The notes under the pieces are model-generated. The model made no database searches and was not told the DNA's origin. It saw nothing but the letters and a program-made list of their open reading frames with translations. Position numbers and translations under genes: made by a program. Shown piece by piece: positions 36,669 through 49,188 of a stretch of 64,000 nt of DNA. The DNA is from Merluccius polli (Eukaryota; Chordata; Actinopteri; Gadiformes; Merlucciidae): the NCBI GenBank assembly GCA_030340625.1, contig JAOPHQ010000602.1, forward strand, positions 70,001 through 134,000, written 5' to 3'. The first letter of the stretch is position 1. Each line of letters opens with the position of its first letter.

Positions 36669-37987
36669 ATGTACTTAAAAAGTTTACTTTCATTGTTCAG
36701 GGAGATGTATGTGTGCATTTCCTCTTATACTTCTGGTTTTCTTCCAGCTGTGCAGCTACCATAGACACAGGAAAGCAATAGCCCTTTGCAGGACAGGATC
36801 AATAATGGTCACAGAGCCAATATAACCTTCTGGCTCTAGTCTGAATTTAAATAAGGAGGAGTGAGCTGATGCAAGCGATGTTTATGGCCAGGCACTCTTG
36901 ACGGTGAACATGACTCACAAACCCCCCTTTTTGTTTCTAAAAGACTAAGTGAATGAAAAATATCCATCCCATTCCCTGTAAAACGGTCTGAAAATATACA
37001 CAAGAGAAGAGAAATCACGATAGGGCAGCTTTTATAACTGGGATGCAGATAAAACAAAACTGGTTTGCCGTGACTCTGGGATGCAATAGCGAGATAATCC
37101 CTGAGCCTCAAAGCCCATTTTTCCATCCTCCCTATTTACCGGATGAGCAACGGCCATCCCTGTGATCGCAGGCGCGTGCTGTTGTGGTACAGGGCTCATT
37201 AGGATAAAGTGACAGTTTTAAGTTGAAGGCTTTTAAAAGAATCTGTCAAAAGGCTGAGGGGAGGTGTTGGGGGGGGGCAGGGTGGTGGTGCATGGGACGG
37301 ACCAGATGGCACGGCGCATATGCCCATGGTCTCTTTGGCTAGGTGCAACGATGGCTACTCTGGGGAGTAAGCCTCCCTTCTCTGTTCTGCGAGGTGAAAC
37401 TTGGACACTTTCAAGCCCCTGGAGGATTGCTTCATAAGTGAAATGTCCGGCATGGTGGGCCGTTGGGTAGGCTTGGCCGTAATCTGTCGGTGATGCGTTG
37501 GGAAAATGTTTGTGCCATGTGTACGTGGGTCCATATGTAAAACTGGTTTTGTCCTTAGAAGAGAAAGGGAGGTAAATAAATGGAATGGGCAAATGAATTA
37601 AATGTTATATAAACACGTTAAACTAATTAGAATGGGCGTAAAAACAGGTATGGTGAATGGTACCGTTAGCGTTACAAGCAGCCCAAAGTGTATTTTAATA
37701 GTGTCTACATAGTGTGAACGTAAGAAAGAAACAACAACAGTCTGTTCTGTGTGGAGAAACAAAAAGGTTAATTCTCACAGCAGGAGCAATTAGCTTTCAA
37801 CGGCAGTTAATCAAGGAGATTTTTAGATTTTAATAGCACGCCACCGCAGGATTCTTGCGAAAGTAACAACAAATTAGAAATGCAGAAATAGCACTAGGTT
37901 TGACTTTAGGTTCAACAGAAAAGGCATGTTAGTTGTGCTGTGGGTGTTTATGTACTATGCGTTTTTTATGTAGTTCATGTTCTATGT

Positions 37988-38240
37988 CAGTGGTTCTCAA
38001 CTGGTCTCGCCTCAGGACCCACATGTGTCATTAGTCATTTGTTCACAACCCAAAAATAAAACATTTATTTACCAATATTGCAATAATTGGGGCTAAACTC
38101 AATGAAATAGTAAGCCATTGAAACATGAATTAACATTGAAACATTAGTTAATTCATGGGCTTCTTTTTAAAGATTAAGGTTTGGCATATGCTCTGTGACC
38201 CACTCAAAATGCCCTTGAGCCCACCAGCTGAGGACCACTG
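37988..38240. mobile_element. Nonautonomous hAT element (CAGTGGTTCTCAA family)
   Basis: It starts CAGTGGTTCTCAACTGG and ends CAGCTGAGGACCACTG, complementary termini typical of Charlie/Tip100-like hAT families. The flanking 8-mers TTCTATGT and GTCTATAT match at six of eight positions, consistent with an aged target duplication. It also contains an 11-bp inverted repeat (CATGAATTAAC at 38124 and its complement at 38147). Confidence 0.75.
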
Positions 38241-39687
38241 GTCTATATAATATGAACAGTGGCAATGAAGCTAACCTATCTTAAACAAAAAACCCTCTGT
38301 TAGACGTGTAGATGTAGGAGAAACAAAAACAAAAAAACAGTGTTTATATATAAATAATATATAACATCAATATAATTAATGTACTCATTTTTTCAATTGC
38401 CTTCAGTAACAAAAAAAACGGGGCCGTTCTCAACAGGCACTGTTTTCAATTTAAAGCGTTAATACAATAAGAAAATGGATTGTTGATTATTGATTTATAG
38501 CAACATTGATAATTAAAGTAATCAATGAAATGCAATAATTAACCAATACTTTAACCCATATTTTGATCAATAAAAGGGGCCGGACCAAACTCCCCCCCCC
38601 CCCCCCGTCTCAGTTTGACCCGATGTGGAGGAGGATGTGGAAAAAATAAGGACGGGATCCTGAAGGAGTTGGGAGTTGAGCAGAGGTTGGCTGCCACCGC
38701 GGCGAGGTTCAGTGCCAGGTTCAAGCCTCTTAATACTGAAGGGCTGGCCGGAGGCAGGCTGGGGGATACTGGGGCGGGGGGGGTGGATGTGCTATTAGCG
38801 GGTGAAATAATTCTGTCTGGGCCTCTGAAGTACGGCTTCTCCTCTGCAGGCGGAACTCAGCCCCCAAACGCTGGCGCCGGGAACCGCCTGCAGCAGTAGC
38901 ACACACACCAATATAATCTGGGGAAAGGGTTTAGGAAGTCTCCCGATGCCGCATGGCTCAGATTTCGTCGTGTTGCTATGAACACTGGGACATCCCCCCC
39001 CATGTAGTGTGACGTGAGTGGTTGTGTTTTTTTAATGCACGGTATTATATTGTGCGTCGTACATTGCGGGAGTGTAACTTGTCAACAAAGGGTGTACTTG
39101 GTTCGAGCGGTTGTTGTTGCTGTATCCTCAAATGTGACTCTTTCTCCCTATATATGCTGAGTTACAATAACGAACAAACTGCTGAATAATGATATACACA
39201 CACACACGCACACACCAGCGGGAGGGCTCTCTCTCTCTGTTGATCCTGACCTTCTGCTTGTGGTCACCAGAGTAAATCTAATTAATAACACTACAGCTAA
39301 AAGTATGCAAATATGGCCCCCCCATTTTGGCTCAATGGCTCTGGCGTGCGCATAAGGCAACGTATAGCAATTACCACCCTGTGCCCTCGCCACGTAAACA
39401 TATCGTGGCACAACGAGAATCTCACGCTGCCTCTCTTTAATTAGCAACTATGGCACGGAGACGTACGTGTGAGACACACACTCCTCCGCTGTGTGAGAAG
39501 GAGTGTGTGCCTCTCCTCCCCTCCACCCTGCTGCTCTCACCTTGGCTAGAGAGGACGCATCCCCCCCCCACCCCCTTTTATCCGAGTAGCTCCCCTCCTT
39601 CCTTCCTCCTGTATGTTGATATACGACGTAACCACTTTAAGTGATGTCCTGTGCTCTGTGGAGACCCTCAGGATCATACGCGGCGGT

Positions 39688-39689
<2 letters not shown>

Positions 39690-39727
<38 letters not shown>
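39690..39727 (+). repeat. (GA)n microsatellite followed by a GGT/GGC-rich tract
   Basis: About 18 GA units followed by G-rich GGTGGTGG/CGGCGGCG sequence to about 39780. Confidence 0.9.
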
Positions 39728-39732
<5 letters not shown>

Positions 39733-41557
39733 GGGTGGTGGTGGCGGCGGCAGCGGCGGCGGTGGTGGTGGTGGGGGGGATTGTTGAGTCGTTGCAATGA
39801 CATTTTATTGGTCCGGTTGATGGTCGCCCACCACACCGTCTGATGGAAGAGCCTGCATTGAATCTCTGGGGCCATTAGGGACCCGGCTGACCCCCCAGCC
39901 CTGTATTACACTGTTCTCCTCGCCACTCGGGAGTTATCCAGACGGCCAGACAAGTGTGGTGAATTTATCAATGTTTTGAAGGGCCTATTTTATTCCCCCC
40001 TCCTCCCCTCCCCTCCCCCTCTCTCTCTCTCTAATATACCTGCACTTGAGTCTCCCATTTCAGTTCAACTGCTTCACCACACCCTCTAGGACGCCTGCTT
40101 GTTTCTCCTCATCCCTAATCCTGTACTTTATTCCCTTTTCCTGTTCACACGTCTCACACGTTTATCACCAAAGTTGGAAATTGGAAAAATCTATGTTCGT
40201 GTCAATGTGTATGATTTAAACCTACGATTTAAAATCATTGACTGATTCATTGCCTCTGTTTCAAGCAACAATAGGAAACTAATATTTTAATCTTCAATGA
40301 TTTTAATGAGTTGATACGCACACCTCACACCTGTCACTAACTCCCATGAGTTCCTATAACACAGAACGGCACACAGCGTATTTCACCGCAACCACATTAT
40401 GGCAAAATGTTGAACTCACTGCGTGCCGTAGCGGGGGCTTGAGGGATCACGATGTGTAAAGCCATACATTAAACATTAATGCACAAAATAACTGCAATAT
40501 GCTCGTAGCTGATGGTGAGCCTGTGTGATATGCAACCATTGGTAAAGGGGAGAACATCAAAGCGACGAGGAGACAAGAGCAAAGCAGAGATATCGTTTGG
40601 ACGTGATCCAGACACTCGATCCCCTGATAATGACTTTCATAGGTTACTTTTTTTTTAAATAGGTTGCACAAAGTTAAAAAGATTAATAAAAAAGATGAAT
40701 AATCAGGGTTCAGGTCTTTAATCTTTGTGAAAGGTGGCATCGACTTAATATTTGATGATCTTATACATAATACTCATAAGTCATCAGTCATTCTTTTGAA
40801 ATGTCATCGATCAAATGTGTATAGATCAAGTTGTTGTGATGGGTGGATTTTCACTTTCAGAATTTATATTTGTTTGTATAAAAGACTCCACATAAATTAT
40901 GTGTGCAGATTTTTCATCCGATGGACCACAATTTGACCTTTCCTTAAGACCAATGGATGTCATCTCCTCACCCCTCGATGGGAGGAAAGAAAAAAAAAAT
41001 ATTGGATTCTGGCAATCTCTCCTCGTACTTGTTTTCATTGTTCCACGATTTATTATGTCAGGGATCAATGAGCATCTTCATGTGGTTCTGACCACGCGAC
41101 CGTCTGAGCGCGCGCCATTCTATCACGTCTCCAAACCACATCTGATATTGGATTTAAGGCTGTGTGAAATGAGGAGCTGACGGCAGTTAGGCTGAGTCAG
41201 CGTTTGTCTTTGACTCTTATAAATGGTCTGTTTGGTGAGAACGTAGAAGAGTGATGTAGATCATTAACTTTTGATTCACTTCAGCATTTCCCCCATGTCA
41301 TCAATTATGCGAGAGGAGGATGATATTTTTTAAGGAGATGCATTTCGTCTTCTATCGCTCTGAGTGACTTTGATGACAACCCCCCCCCCTTCAATGACAC
41401 CTCTCTCATTTCAACACTGGAGGACTTACACACCCACAGTTTTGTATAGGCTTGATTAAAATGTTACTTATGAAAAAACAAAAAAAAATGTCCCGTTTTA
41501 TTAAATTACAATTTCTCTGTCCAAGTGTGAAAGGAACTGAGTAGCAGTGAGTGGGTC

Positions 41558-41913
41558 TTCCTCCTGGGATGACAATTAGGGCTGAACGATATGGTAAACA
41601 AAATCAGATTACGATTATGTTGACAGTTATTGCGATTGCGATATGATTCACTATTAGTGGGAGTGATAATAATTTGTTGGGGTCTGTATTAAGCAAACAT
41701 GTTTGCCTACATCTGGAGGAATAGGGCATCTCTGAAGCACTACAGTACTTCATTTATAATGGTGTTATACATTATTATAAACGTTACACATTACACATTT
41801 GACCCTTATTAAAAAAATTGCAGCTCCTGCGATTTGGATATTGCACTTGGCCATTTTGTGATTTCAATAATATTTTGATTAATTCAGTCAGTGCCTTTTC
41901 CTCCTGGGATGAC
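41558..41913 (+). mobile_element. Truncated GGGCTGAACGAT-type DNA element between 16-bp direct repeats
   Basis: The identical 16-mer TTCCTCCTGGGATGAC at 41558-41573 and 41898-41913 brackets sequence that begins AATTAGGGCTGAACGATATG and continues with ATTGCGATTGCGATATGATT, a familiar fish nonautonomous DNA element. The expected inverted right end (ending TTCAGCCCT) is not intact. The duplication is longer than the 8 bp usual for hAT, so the flanks may reflect another event. Confidence 0.5.
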
Positions 41914-42148
41914 TGAACAATTACTGGCAAAAGGGAAAACATTTCTTTGTTCATGTATTGATGCAAAAAAAGATTGCAGTGTAGATTTCCGTTGTTTCAT
42001 ATTTGGGCTACAGGTTAATAGGAAGCTTTCGGATGTTTCGGAGGAGCGGTAATTGCTTTGGGAGCGCGGTCGACTTTATAATAATAAAAGGACAATCATT
42101 AAAAAGATAATCAAAAAAAGGAGAAATTGAATTGTGAAAAAAATGTAT

Positions 42149-42189
42149 AAAAATGATTTCTTGTAAAATACAAGAAACAAGAAACAAAA

Positions 42190-42226
<37 letters not shown>

Positions 42227-42440
42227 TAAGATGGTAAGATAATTAATTTTGGCCAGATATACATATTTAATTGAAAGCTGCAGCAAACAGAAATGTTTTG
42301 AGCCGTGATTTAAATGGGAAAAAAAGGCAGACCTCACATGTTCTGGAAGTTTGTTCCAGATCTGTGGTGCGTAAAAACTGTACTGACCTATTGCAAGCTT
42401 TGCATTGCATTTACTTTAGAATGAGGCATGCAGGCACACA
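42149..42440 (+). repeat. LINE-associated dispersed repeat with (AT)n insert
   Basis: GTTCTGGAAGTTTGTTCCAG and GTGGTGCGTAAAAACTG are typical of a teleost repeat found at LINE 3' regions. It contains an AT run (about 42191-42224) and a small 9-bp hairpin at 42157-42177. It ends about 130 bp before exon 2. Confidence 0.45.
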
Positions 42441-42445
42441 AGCAC

Positions 42446-42476
42446 ATACACACACACACACACATACACACACACA

Positions 42477-42509
<33 letters not shown>
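42446..42509 (+). repeat. (CA)n and (TA)n microsatellites upstream of exon 2
   Basis: A CA run followed by about 16 TA units, ending about 60 bp before the exon 2 acceptor and therefore overlapping the likely branch-point neighbourhood. Confidence 0.9.
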
Positions 42510-42511
<2 letters not shown>

Positions 42512-42570
42512 ACCATCTCAGATTGCTAGGGTGTACGTAATAACCAACCAATGTGTTATCATGTTGGCAG

Positions 42571-42729
42571 GTGAATATCTTCGAGTATGTTCTCGCGGGA
42601 ACACGTGTTGCACACAGGAGATGGAAGACACATTCGGCCAGCAGAGCAAACAGGACTTCGAGACTCTGGTTGAGGAAACGAGCAAAGAATTACGAAGCAC
42701 CTTCGTCTCCAGACACACAAAGTTTGACG
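42571..42729 (+). CDS. gpc6: Glypican-6-type proteoglycan, coding exon 2
   Basis: It encodes residues 51-104 (159 nt, divisible by three, entering in phase 1 and leaving in phase 1). The glypican hallmark TCCTQEMED is present, with the core cysteines of VCSRGNTCC that belong to the conserved disulfide network. QQSK, LVEETS and TFVSRH are GPC6-like, whereas human GPC4 differs at all of LVEETS and TFVSRH. The acceptor is TTGGCAG|GTGAA and the donor GACG|GTAAGT. The last base joins exon 3 to give KFDEFF. Compared with human, the CPQEYTCC segment reads CSRGNTCC. Because the length is a multiple of three, skipping would keep frame but delete core cysteines. Confidence 0.95.
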
Positions 42730-42989
42730 GTAAGTAAACAAAATATTTACCCCCCAAAATGATATTTCGATGTCGACACTTTTCACAGTGCAATTGCAGC
42801 GAGAAGAAAAAATAAAGCATTAGAGGATAGTTTCAGAACAATTCGAACATTCGAGTGTATTGGACTGAAGCTGGATTAAACTAGCATGGCCTCTTGCACA
42901 GCAGACTGGCAGCTGGAACCGTTGCGGTGGAGGGAGCCTGCCTGCATTATTCAAGGTGCTCCCTGGTCTTATGCGGGGTATGATCTCGT

Positions 42990-43197
42990 CTTAGCCCCGC
43001 CCCCTCCCCCCCCCCCCCCCCCCCCTCCTTGACCACCGTGTCTCCAATAGGCTGCGACGTCTGGGAGGAGATTCCCATCGAACTCCAGCTCCCTTCCCCT
43101 CCGCCCATAAACTTAATATGGAGTCGGCCCCGGCCTGACGGGTAAACAGCAAAATGAAAGCGGCTTGGATGTGTGTGTGTGTGTGTGTGTGTGTGTG
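42990..43197 (+). repeat. Poly-C tract and (GT)n microsatellite
   Basis: A C-rich run near 43005-43025 and a GT run at about 43171-43197. Confidence 0.85.
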
Positions 43198-43279
43198 GAG
43201 GCTTTGAATGTAATTTTCAGCCATCAAGAGGGTTTTTTAAGTAAATACAAGGTCCTTATTTCTGTTATTATACTGAGTA

Positions 43280-43540
43280 TAGTATGGCATGGCATAGCAT
43301 TGCATTGCATAGCATAGTGTAGTGTAGTGTAGTATTAGAGTATAGCATAGCATAGTATAGTATAGTATTGTATAATATAGCATAGCATCATAGGCCTATT
43401 GTGTGGTGTAGTATTACTGCAGTGTATTATAGTATAGCATACAGTGTAGTCTATTAACTATTAAGCACATCACCGTATAGTAGTATAGTATAGTATAGTA
43501 TATTATAGTGGTGTAGTATAGCATAGGATAGCGTAGCATG
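43280..43540 (+). repeat. Degenerate pentanucleotide repeat (TAGTA/TAGCA)
   Basis: A long stretch of AGTATAGTAT, GCATAGCATA and GTGTAGTGTA units with drift between TAGTA, TAGCA and TGTAG. It contains no gene. Confidence 0.85.
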
Positions 43541-44074
43541 GCATCAGGAATGCATGGGAATTTGAACCTGATCTGGTGTTTAACGACTCTGCCGGCTGAA
43601 GGCACCATATTATGGTATGGCTCAGTCAAATCTAGTCTAGGTCATGAGCACGGAGGACAAACATGGAGCCATATGCATTGCGCCATGGCAACCGCACGTT
43701 GCCCAGTTAATGAGTTATTCATCAGCCCCAATTACCTATGGGTTCATATTAGAAATGGTAGCAAACGAACCTACCAAATTGCTAATAATGCGTGTTAATG
43801 AAGAACAGCAAAAGTGGTGACACGTATCCGGCTTTTCTTTTTTTTTTGTCCTACTTATTTTGTCCACGTCACGTTCAGTTGTGCAGGTACTCTAAACTTG
43901 CCGTGCCACTCTGTGCTCCGCTCTGTGCCCTGTGCTTTGTACCCTGGCCTCTGTGCTCGGCTTTGCAGGTCTGACTGCAGCTGTGCAGCAGAGCTGTGAT
44001 ATCAGCGAGCACTGCTGCACAGGAGCGCTGGGGCTGCACTGCCCGCCATTCAACCTCCCTCACTATTTATTGTC

Positions 44075-44242
44075 TCTCTCTCTCGCTCTCTCTGTCAGTC
44101 AGTCAGTCAGTCAGTCTGTCTCTCTGTCTCTGTCTGTCTCTGTCTCCGTCTCTCTCTGTCTGTCTGTCTCTCGCTCTCTCTCTCTCTCTGTCTGTCTCTG
44201 TCTGTCTGTCTCTCTGTCTCTGTCTGTCTCTCTGTCTCTCTC
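44075..44242 (+). repeat. (TC)n/(TCTG)n/(AGTC)n microsatellite
   Basis: Interleaved TC, TCTG and CAGT units. Ser-Leu-Val frames here are artefacts. Confidence 0.9.
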
Positions 44243-45275
44243 CATTTTAACCACACTGTATCTCACTCTCAACACACCTCTTTGTCAGCCACCAGAATGA
44301 CTTTGTCAAGAGAGTGATAACCGGGTTGCATTGAACTGAAGTCCCATTCAAGTTTAAGACATCGGTGTCTGTATGTGGGCTCGGACATAAAATGCATACT
44401 TGGTTTGCGAGATGCGTTGGGTGACACAGATTGGAGTGAAGCCGCAGTCCTGGATATATGTGCAACTAAGCAGTCATTTTTTATTCAGTATGGTGCATCG
44501 GCTAGATGCACTAAAAGAGGGGGAAACCCCCAGTGATCATTTGATGCAATAACATTCATGAAACTGCATCTTTATCAGTTTAATCCATGTAGTCTTAGGA
44601 CGCCATCTTTCTTTAGTATGTTGAGCATTATGTGGGGTGTATTAGCTGCGTGTGTGTGTCTAATCATTGGTTATAAGCTTCTATTTATTCAAATTTGTCA
44701 AACAAAATGAAAATAAGTAAATTATTCTTATTTTCTTTTCATTCAAATTGTACGAGACAGCATTGTTTACAAAATGACACAAGCGGTTTTGTTTCGATGC
44801 ATCACATGTGCGTTACTGGAAGCTGACAGCTCGACAGATGATCACTGACGGCCGTGAAGATGTGGCGCTCAAAAAGGATGGTCGCGTCGCTTCTTCCTGC
44901 GCTCACAAACACAAAAACAGAACGCACCAACAAAAATAGCATCCGTACGAACTTGTCAAGAAGATTAGTGCTATTAGCGTCTTCTTTTGTCTATCAGAGC
45001 ATCAGATTGGAGCATTTCAATAGCAGAACAGCAGTCAATCCTCCCTTGGAAAATAGAGTGACTTGATGGCTAAACATGGTTCTTAAGAATAAACACTGTG
45101 CCAGAAATAGCCCGGCCAGTCTCACCTGTGTGCTGCAGTTGGGAACAAATACGATTTAAGAGTCAATACTTTTGAGCAGAAAATTCAAGCAGAAGAATAG
45201 GCAGACAAAATTGCAGACAAATAGGCAGAATGGGTTTGAGCCACAGGTTTGAGTTTTATTCCTCCGATTTATTGT

Positions 45276-45277
<2 letters not shown>

Positions 45278-45343
<66 letters not shown>

Positions 45344-45346
45344 TCC
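45278..45346 (+). repeat. (TTTC)n microsatellite
   Basis: About 17 uninterrupted TTTC units. Confidence 0.95.
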
Positions 45347-45752
45347 TGATTTCAAAATGTTTGTATTATATATAAAATCCTTAACCATTCTGTCTAGAGA
45401 AGCTATCTAGCAGCATGTCCTGGTAGACTGCCCATGCTCCAGCTACCACACTGATTACGTGGAGTAAACTAATATTGCGTTACAACGTGCAAATCTCATA
45501 TGATGAGGACACGTTGACCAGAAAGTGTTAGGCTTCTTCGTTGACATCATGTTCTGTCTTTTCCTTTTTTCTTCACCTTCCAAGGAATGTATCTCGGCCG
45601 TATACATGTGATTCCTGGAATCATGCATAAATAAGTAAGTGTTATTTTGATCGCCTGCTGTCAAGACAGGGAATGTCAGACAGGCAGAGCTCTGGCAGGG
45701 AGAGGAAATGGGGTTTGACCAGTAGCACTTACAGATGCATGACTTCAGTCCC

Positions 45753-45945
45753 TCCTGTCCTGTCCTCTCCTCTCCTGTCCTCTCCTATCCTATCTTCTCC
45801 TCTCCTATCTTCTCCTCTCCTCTCCTCTCCTCTCCTCTCCTCTCCTCTCCTCTCCTCTCCCTCTCTCCTCCTCTCCTCCCCCTCCTCTACCTCTTCTCCT
45901 CTCCTGCTCCTTTCCTCTCCTCTCCTCTTTTCCCCGCTTCTCCTC
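45753..45945 (+). repeat. (CTCCT)n minisatellite
   Basis: CTCCT units with CTATC and CTGTC variants. The 160-codon frame through it is a repeat artefact. Confidence 0.92.
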
Positions 45946-46289
45946 TTCCCCACGCCAGCATCTCACCTCAGGGACACCCTGCCACTCTCCATAACTTCAT
46001 CAGAGGGGAGGGCAGAGGGCTGGCCAGGTTGCATTGCTCCACAGCTCCACTGCTCCCGTCTCTGGGAGCTGTCTGAGGGGCTGTCCAGGGTCCATGCTGT
46101 CCCTGAACGTACCCTCTTGAGGACGGAGAGATGGAGGAAAATAAAGCCGGGCTGACGTACAGTCTCTGGTTTTATTAATTTAATTTCAATGTAACTTGAC
46201 TAGAGTGTAGAACTACAGAAGTGTAGCGCCACAGAATTTGGTATATCTATATTTTTGTTTTGTTTTTATTTCGGCAGGGAGACCTGTCT

Positions 46290-46460
46290 GACAGAGCTTT
46301 GATCGGGCCCAAAAAATCAGGCCCAACCCGACCCGAGCCCAAAAAAATTCTGTCCGAGCCCGACCGGAGCCCGACGTTACGTCAGCAGTTTTGGGCCCAA
46401 ACCCGACCTGAACCTGAAAAAGAAAAATCGAGGCCCAGGTCATCCTGGAGCTGTAGCCAA
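46290..46460 (+). repeat. GGCCCAACCCGACCCGAGCC-type dispersed repeat
   Basis: A succession of GGCCCAA, CCCGACC and GAGCCCGA motifs typical of a widespread fish repeat (GGGTTCGGGC family on the other strand). Boundaries are approximate. Confidence 0.4.
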
Positions 46461-47216
46461 GTGCTTAGTATAGCAGAGCTAAACACTGTCTTGCCAATAT
46501 CCCACGCACCCGTGGGACTCTAAAAGAAGGTTGAATGTTGTGACCTTGTTTCATATCTATTGACGTACCTGGAAAGCAGTGAGGTGAGATAGGTGGTACA
46601 GTTGACCCAAAAGAGCATCATAAACATAGACTTAGAAACATGGAGATTCCAGTGATACTCCCTTCTGGCACTTAGTGAGCCCCAACCAACAGCTCCATAA
46701 AGCAGACAGCGGTGTGAATGAGTCACAGTGGTTGAGTAAAGCACTTTTTCTAAGTGCGTCTCTCTGGGCGTGGGGTCAATATGTCAATGTTTAATGTCGG
46801 AAAGAACGCTCTGTTGGACCTTCGGGAAAGACTAAGCCGCCGCGACGTTCGTCGGCCTCCTTTAGTAGCTCTCAACCGCCTATTTGATCAACTTTTACCC
46901 CTTGCGGTTCTCCCGCCTACACGGGTTCAACGCCGGGACGCTTACATTCCCCTCGGCTGCGTTGCGTGGAGACAGGCCTGAGAGAGGCCCGAGCGCATGA
47001 GCTTTACCGTAGCGGACAGACGGACGGAGTAGCCGGCCCACGGGCCCGCCGCGTACCCGACACCGCCGCGCCTGTGTGTCTCCGCGAGAGGGGGGCCGTC
47101 CCGCCCTCGCCGTGCCAAGGCCATCGGAGCAGAAACACAGACACGTCCCACAGCACTGGGGCCTCTCTCGCCAGTCAACTCCTAAAGCTGCCAGGTCAAA
47201 AGGCCAGGATTCAATA

Positions 47217-47240
47217 ATAATAATAATAATAATAATAATA
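47217..47240 (+). repeat. (TAA)n microsatellite
   Basis: About eight TAA units. Longer TTA runs occur at about 49146-49187. Confidence 0.85.
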
Positions 47241-47568
47241 CATCCGCGTCTCTACAATCAATGTCATGCAACAATGGCCCTGTGTCGGTTATTGTTTACC
47301 GTTGTTTGCTTATCTATGCTAGCTGACAGCGTGTCCTTGTGCGCTGTGTGTGTGGTGTTATTTTGGCAGTAATCCATATCTCTCCCCCCCCCCCCCCCCC
47401 CGACCGACCCACGCATCCCCTCCTCACCCCCGATGAAAACAATAGCCGTATGTCGGAGAGCTGAGATGAGGAATTAGCAGGGAATCGTTCTCTCCCAGCT
47501 ACCTCATTAAACGCTAAGTCGGTGGTCTTAATTAGTAATCAATTGGTGACCTTTTCTACTGACCACGA

Positions 47569-47585
47569 ACACCAGGGGGCAAGGC
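47569..47585. promoter_or_regulatory. CTCF-like motif
   Basis: ACACCAGGGGGCAAGG fits the CCACCAGGGGGCGC consensus well apart from its last bases. Motif evidence only. Confidence 0.3.
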
Positions 47586-48664
47586 AGCCAAACTGAATAT
47601 TAATGCAGTCTGGAGTCTCACACACACACACACACGCGCATAAACACACACACACACGCACCCCCCCCCCCCCCCCTCCCCCTGCCCCCCGTAATTGTTT
47701 TCTGAGTTATTTGCTCTCAGCAGCCCTCATCGCTGGTTTGAATAAAACACTTTAAAACTTCAAGGACTCGAATAAAAATTGATTTTTCGAACGAGAACCT
47801 TAAAGGTTTTATTGGGGTGTTTAATGTTAAGTGTCGTGCGAAACAGGAAGCTAAAAGATGAGATCATCCATTGTTTTTTTTGTTTTTTCTAATACATATC
47901 TTTCCTTGTAGTTCATAATTTCCCTTATCATTTCAATTATCATATCAGTTATTCTGCTTTTCATTAAAAAAAAAAAAAAAACAGTGCACCATTAATTATG
48001 TGTTTTTTTTTTCTTGCCCTACTCTTACACTTTTAGCAATTTCCATGGTTGTTTCTTTCTCTTTTTTTTGTTTTCAACTGCCAGTGGCTGACTCACAAAA
48101 GCCAACCCTGGGGATTTATCACAAGCTAATGGAGAAATAAAAGGTCAGTCTGTCATGTTCACCGCAGCAGCGCAGCACTCAAAGCAGTCCTCCTCGGACA
48201 GCCACGCGCTGTCCAACCAATCGCAAAGCCCGCGTCGCCGTGATTGACAGGTAGAAAATGGAAGCTGTCCTTGTGTGGCGGTGGAAGTGCTGGCCCTAAT
48301 GCGGGAGCTCGATGGGGGAGAGCAGGAATACGCAGTAGGAGGCGATGGGGCGGTGTGTGGCTGCGCGTCGTGCAGCTTTTATAAACACAGGGTGAGAGGT
48401 GGCCTTTCCCTTCTGATTGTGTGTAATCCAGGAGGAGTAGGACCAAGTGTCACGGCTGGAGATAAGGGCTTGTTTACTTCACCCCGGGAGAGACAGCAAA
48501 CCATGTCATTCCCACTGTGTTGACTACTGTAATACTGTTGATGTTTTACCCAAAAGGTTAGCTTTGTTTATTGATGGAAAAAATGGGAAAAACAATGCTA
48601 CTCAAAAGCGAGTCCAATGTGAGTGTTACGCTGAATTTCCGCGTAACACACACACAAGGTAATC

Positions 48665-49110
48665 TGGGATCCAGCTGTCCTACTATGTTATCGCCAAAAC
48701 TTCCAGGGGGGGAGACGGCACAGAAGCCGGGGCCGGAAACCGGAAACCAGAAATGGAAAGGGGTGGAGTTATGCCTTGTTTCCTGTTTCGTTATGGAGAT
48801 ATTCTACCGAAGAAAACTCATTCCCGCGAGCGCAAGCTGTCAGAAGTGTATTTTTACAATTGCCTGTCGACTCTACACCGGTGTTGATTTGAAACTTTAA
48901 CAGACACTTTTTCTAAGGACGTCGACGTCCGTACAGGATGTTCTAGCTTGTCTTCCCACCGGGAAAAGTTTTACTAGTGCTGGCCGTGTTCGCTGTTGCT
49001 GTTGCAACAACAACAAGATTAGTCGAAAGTAAACATATGAGGCAAATAAAGTGAAACACCCAGTTCACCCTGATTTCAGCTTGTCTGCTATCAGACTAGC
49101 TTATTCATCT
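48665..49110 (+). repeat. ACTATGTTAT dispersed repeat, copy 1
   Basis: It shares ordered blocks with about 62345-62770: GTCCTACTATGTTAT, GGGGGGAGA(C/T)GGCACAGA, CCTTGTTTCCTGTTTCGTTA, GGAGATATTCTAC, GAAGAAAACTCATTCC and GCTATCAGACT. It is non-coding and its family is not recognised. Confidence 0.7.
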
Positions 49111-49144
49111 AAAGTCTGATTTGTGAGACTACACACAAGGCCTC

Positions 49145-49145
<1 letters not shown>

Positions 49146-49187
<42 letters not shown>
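49146..49187 (+). repeat. (TTA)n microsatellite
   Basis: About 14 TTA units. Confidence 0.95.

Positions 49188-49188
<1 letters not shown>

Noticed and set aside
38615..38899. 94-codon frame starting MTRCGGGCGKNK
   Set aside because: No family signature; it lies in intron 1 and has G-run composition.
45673..46155. 160-codon Ser-Pro-Leu frame
   Set aside because: It is a CTCCT minisatellite translation.
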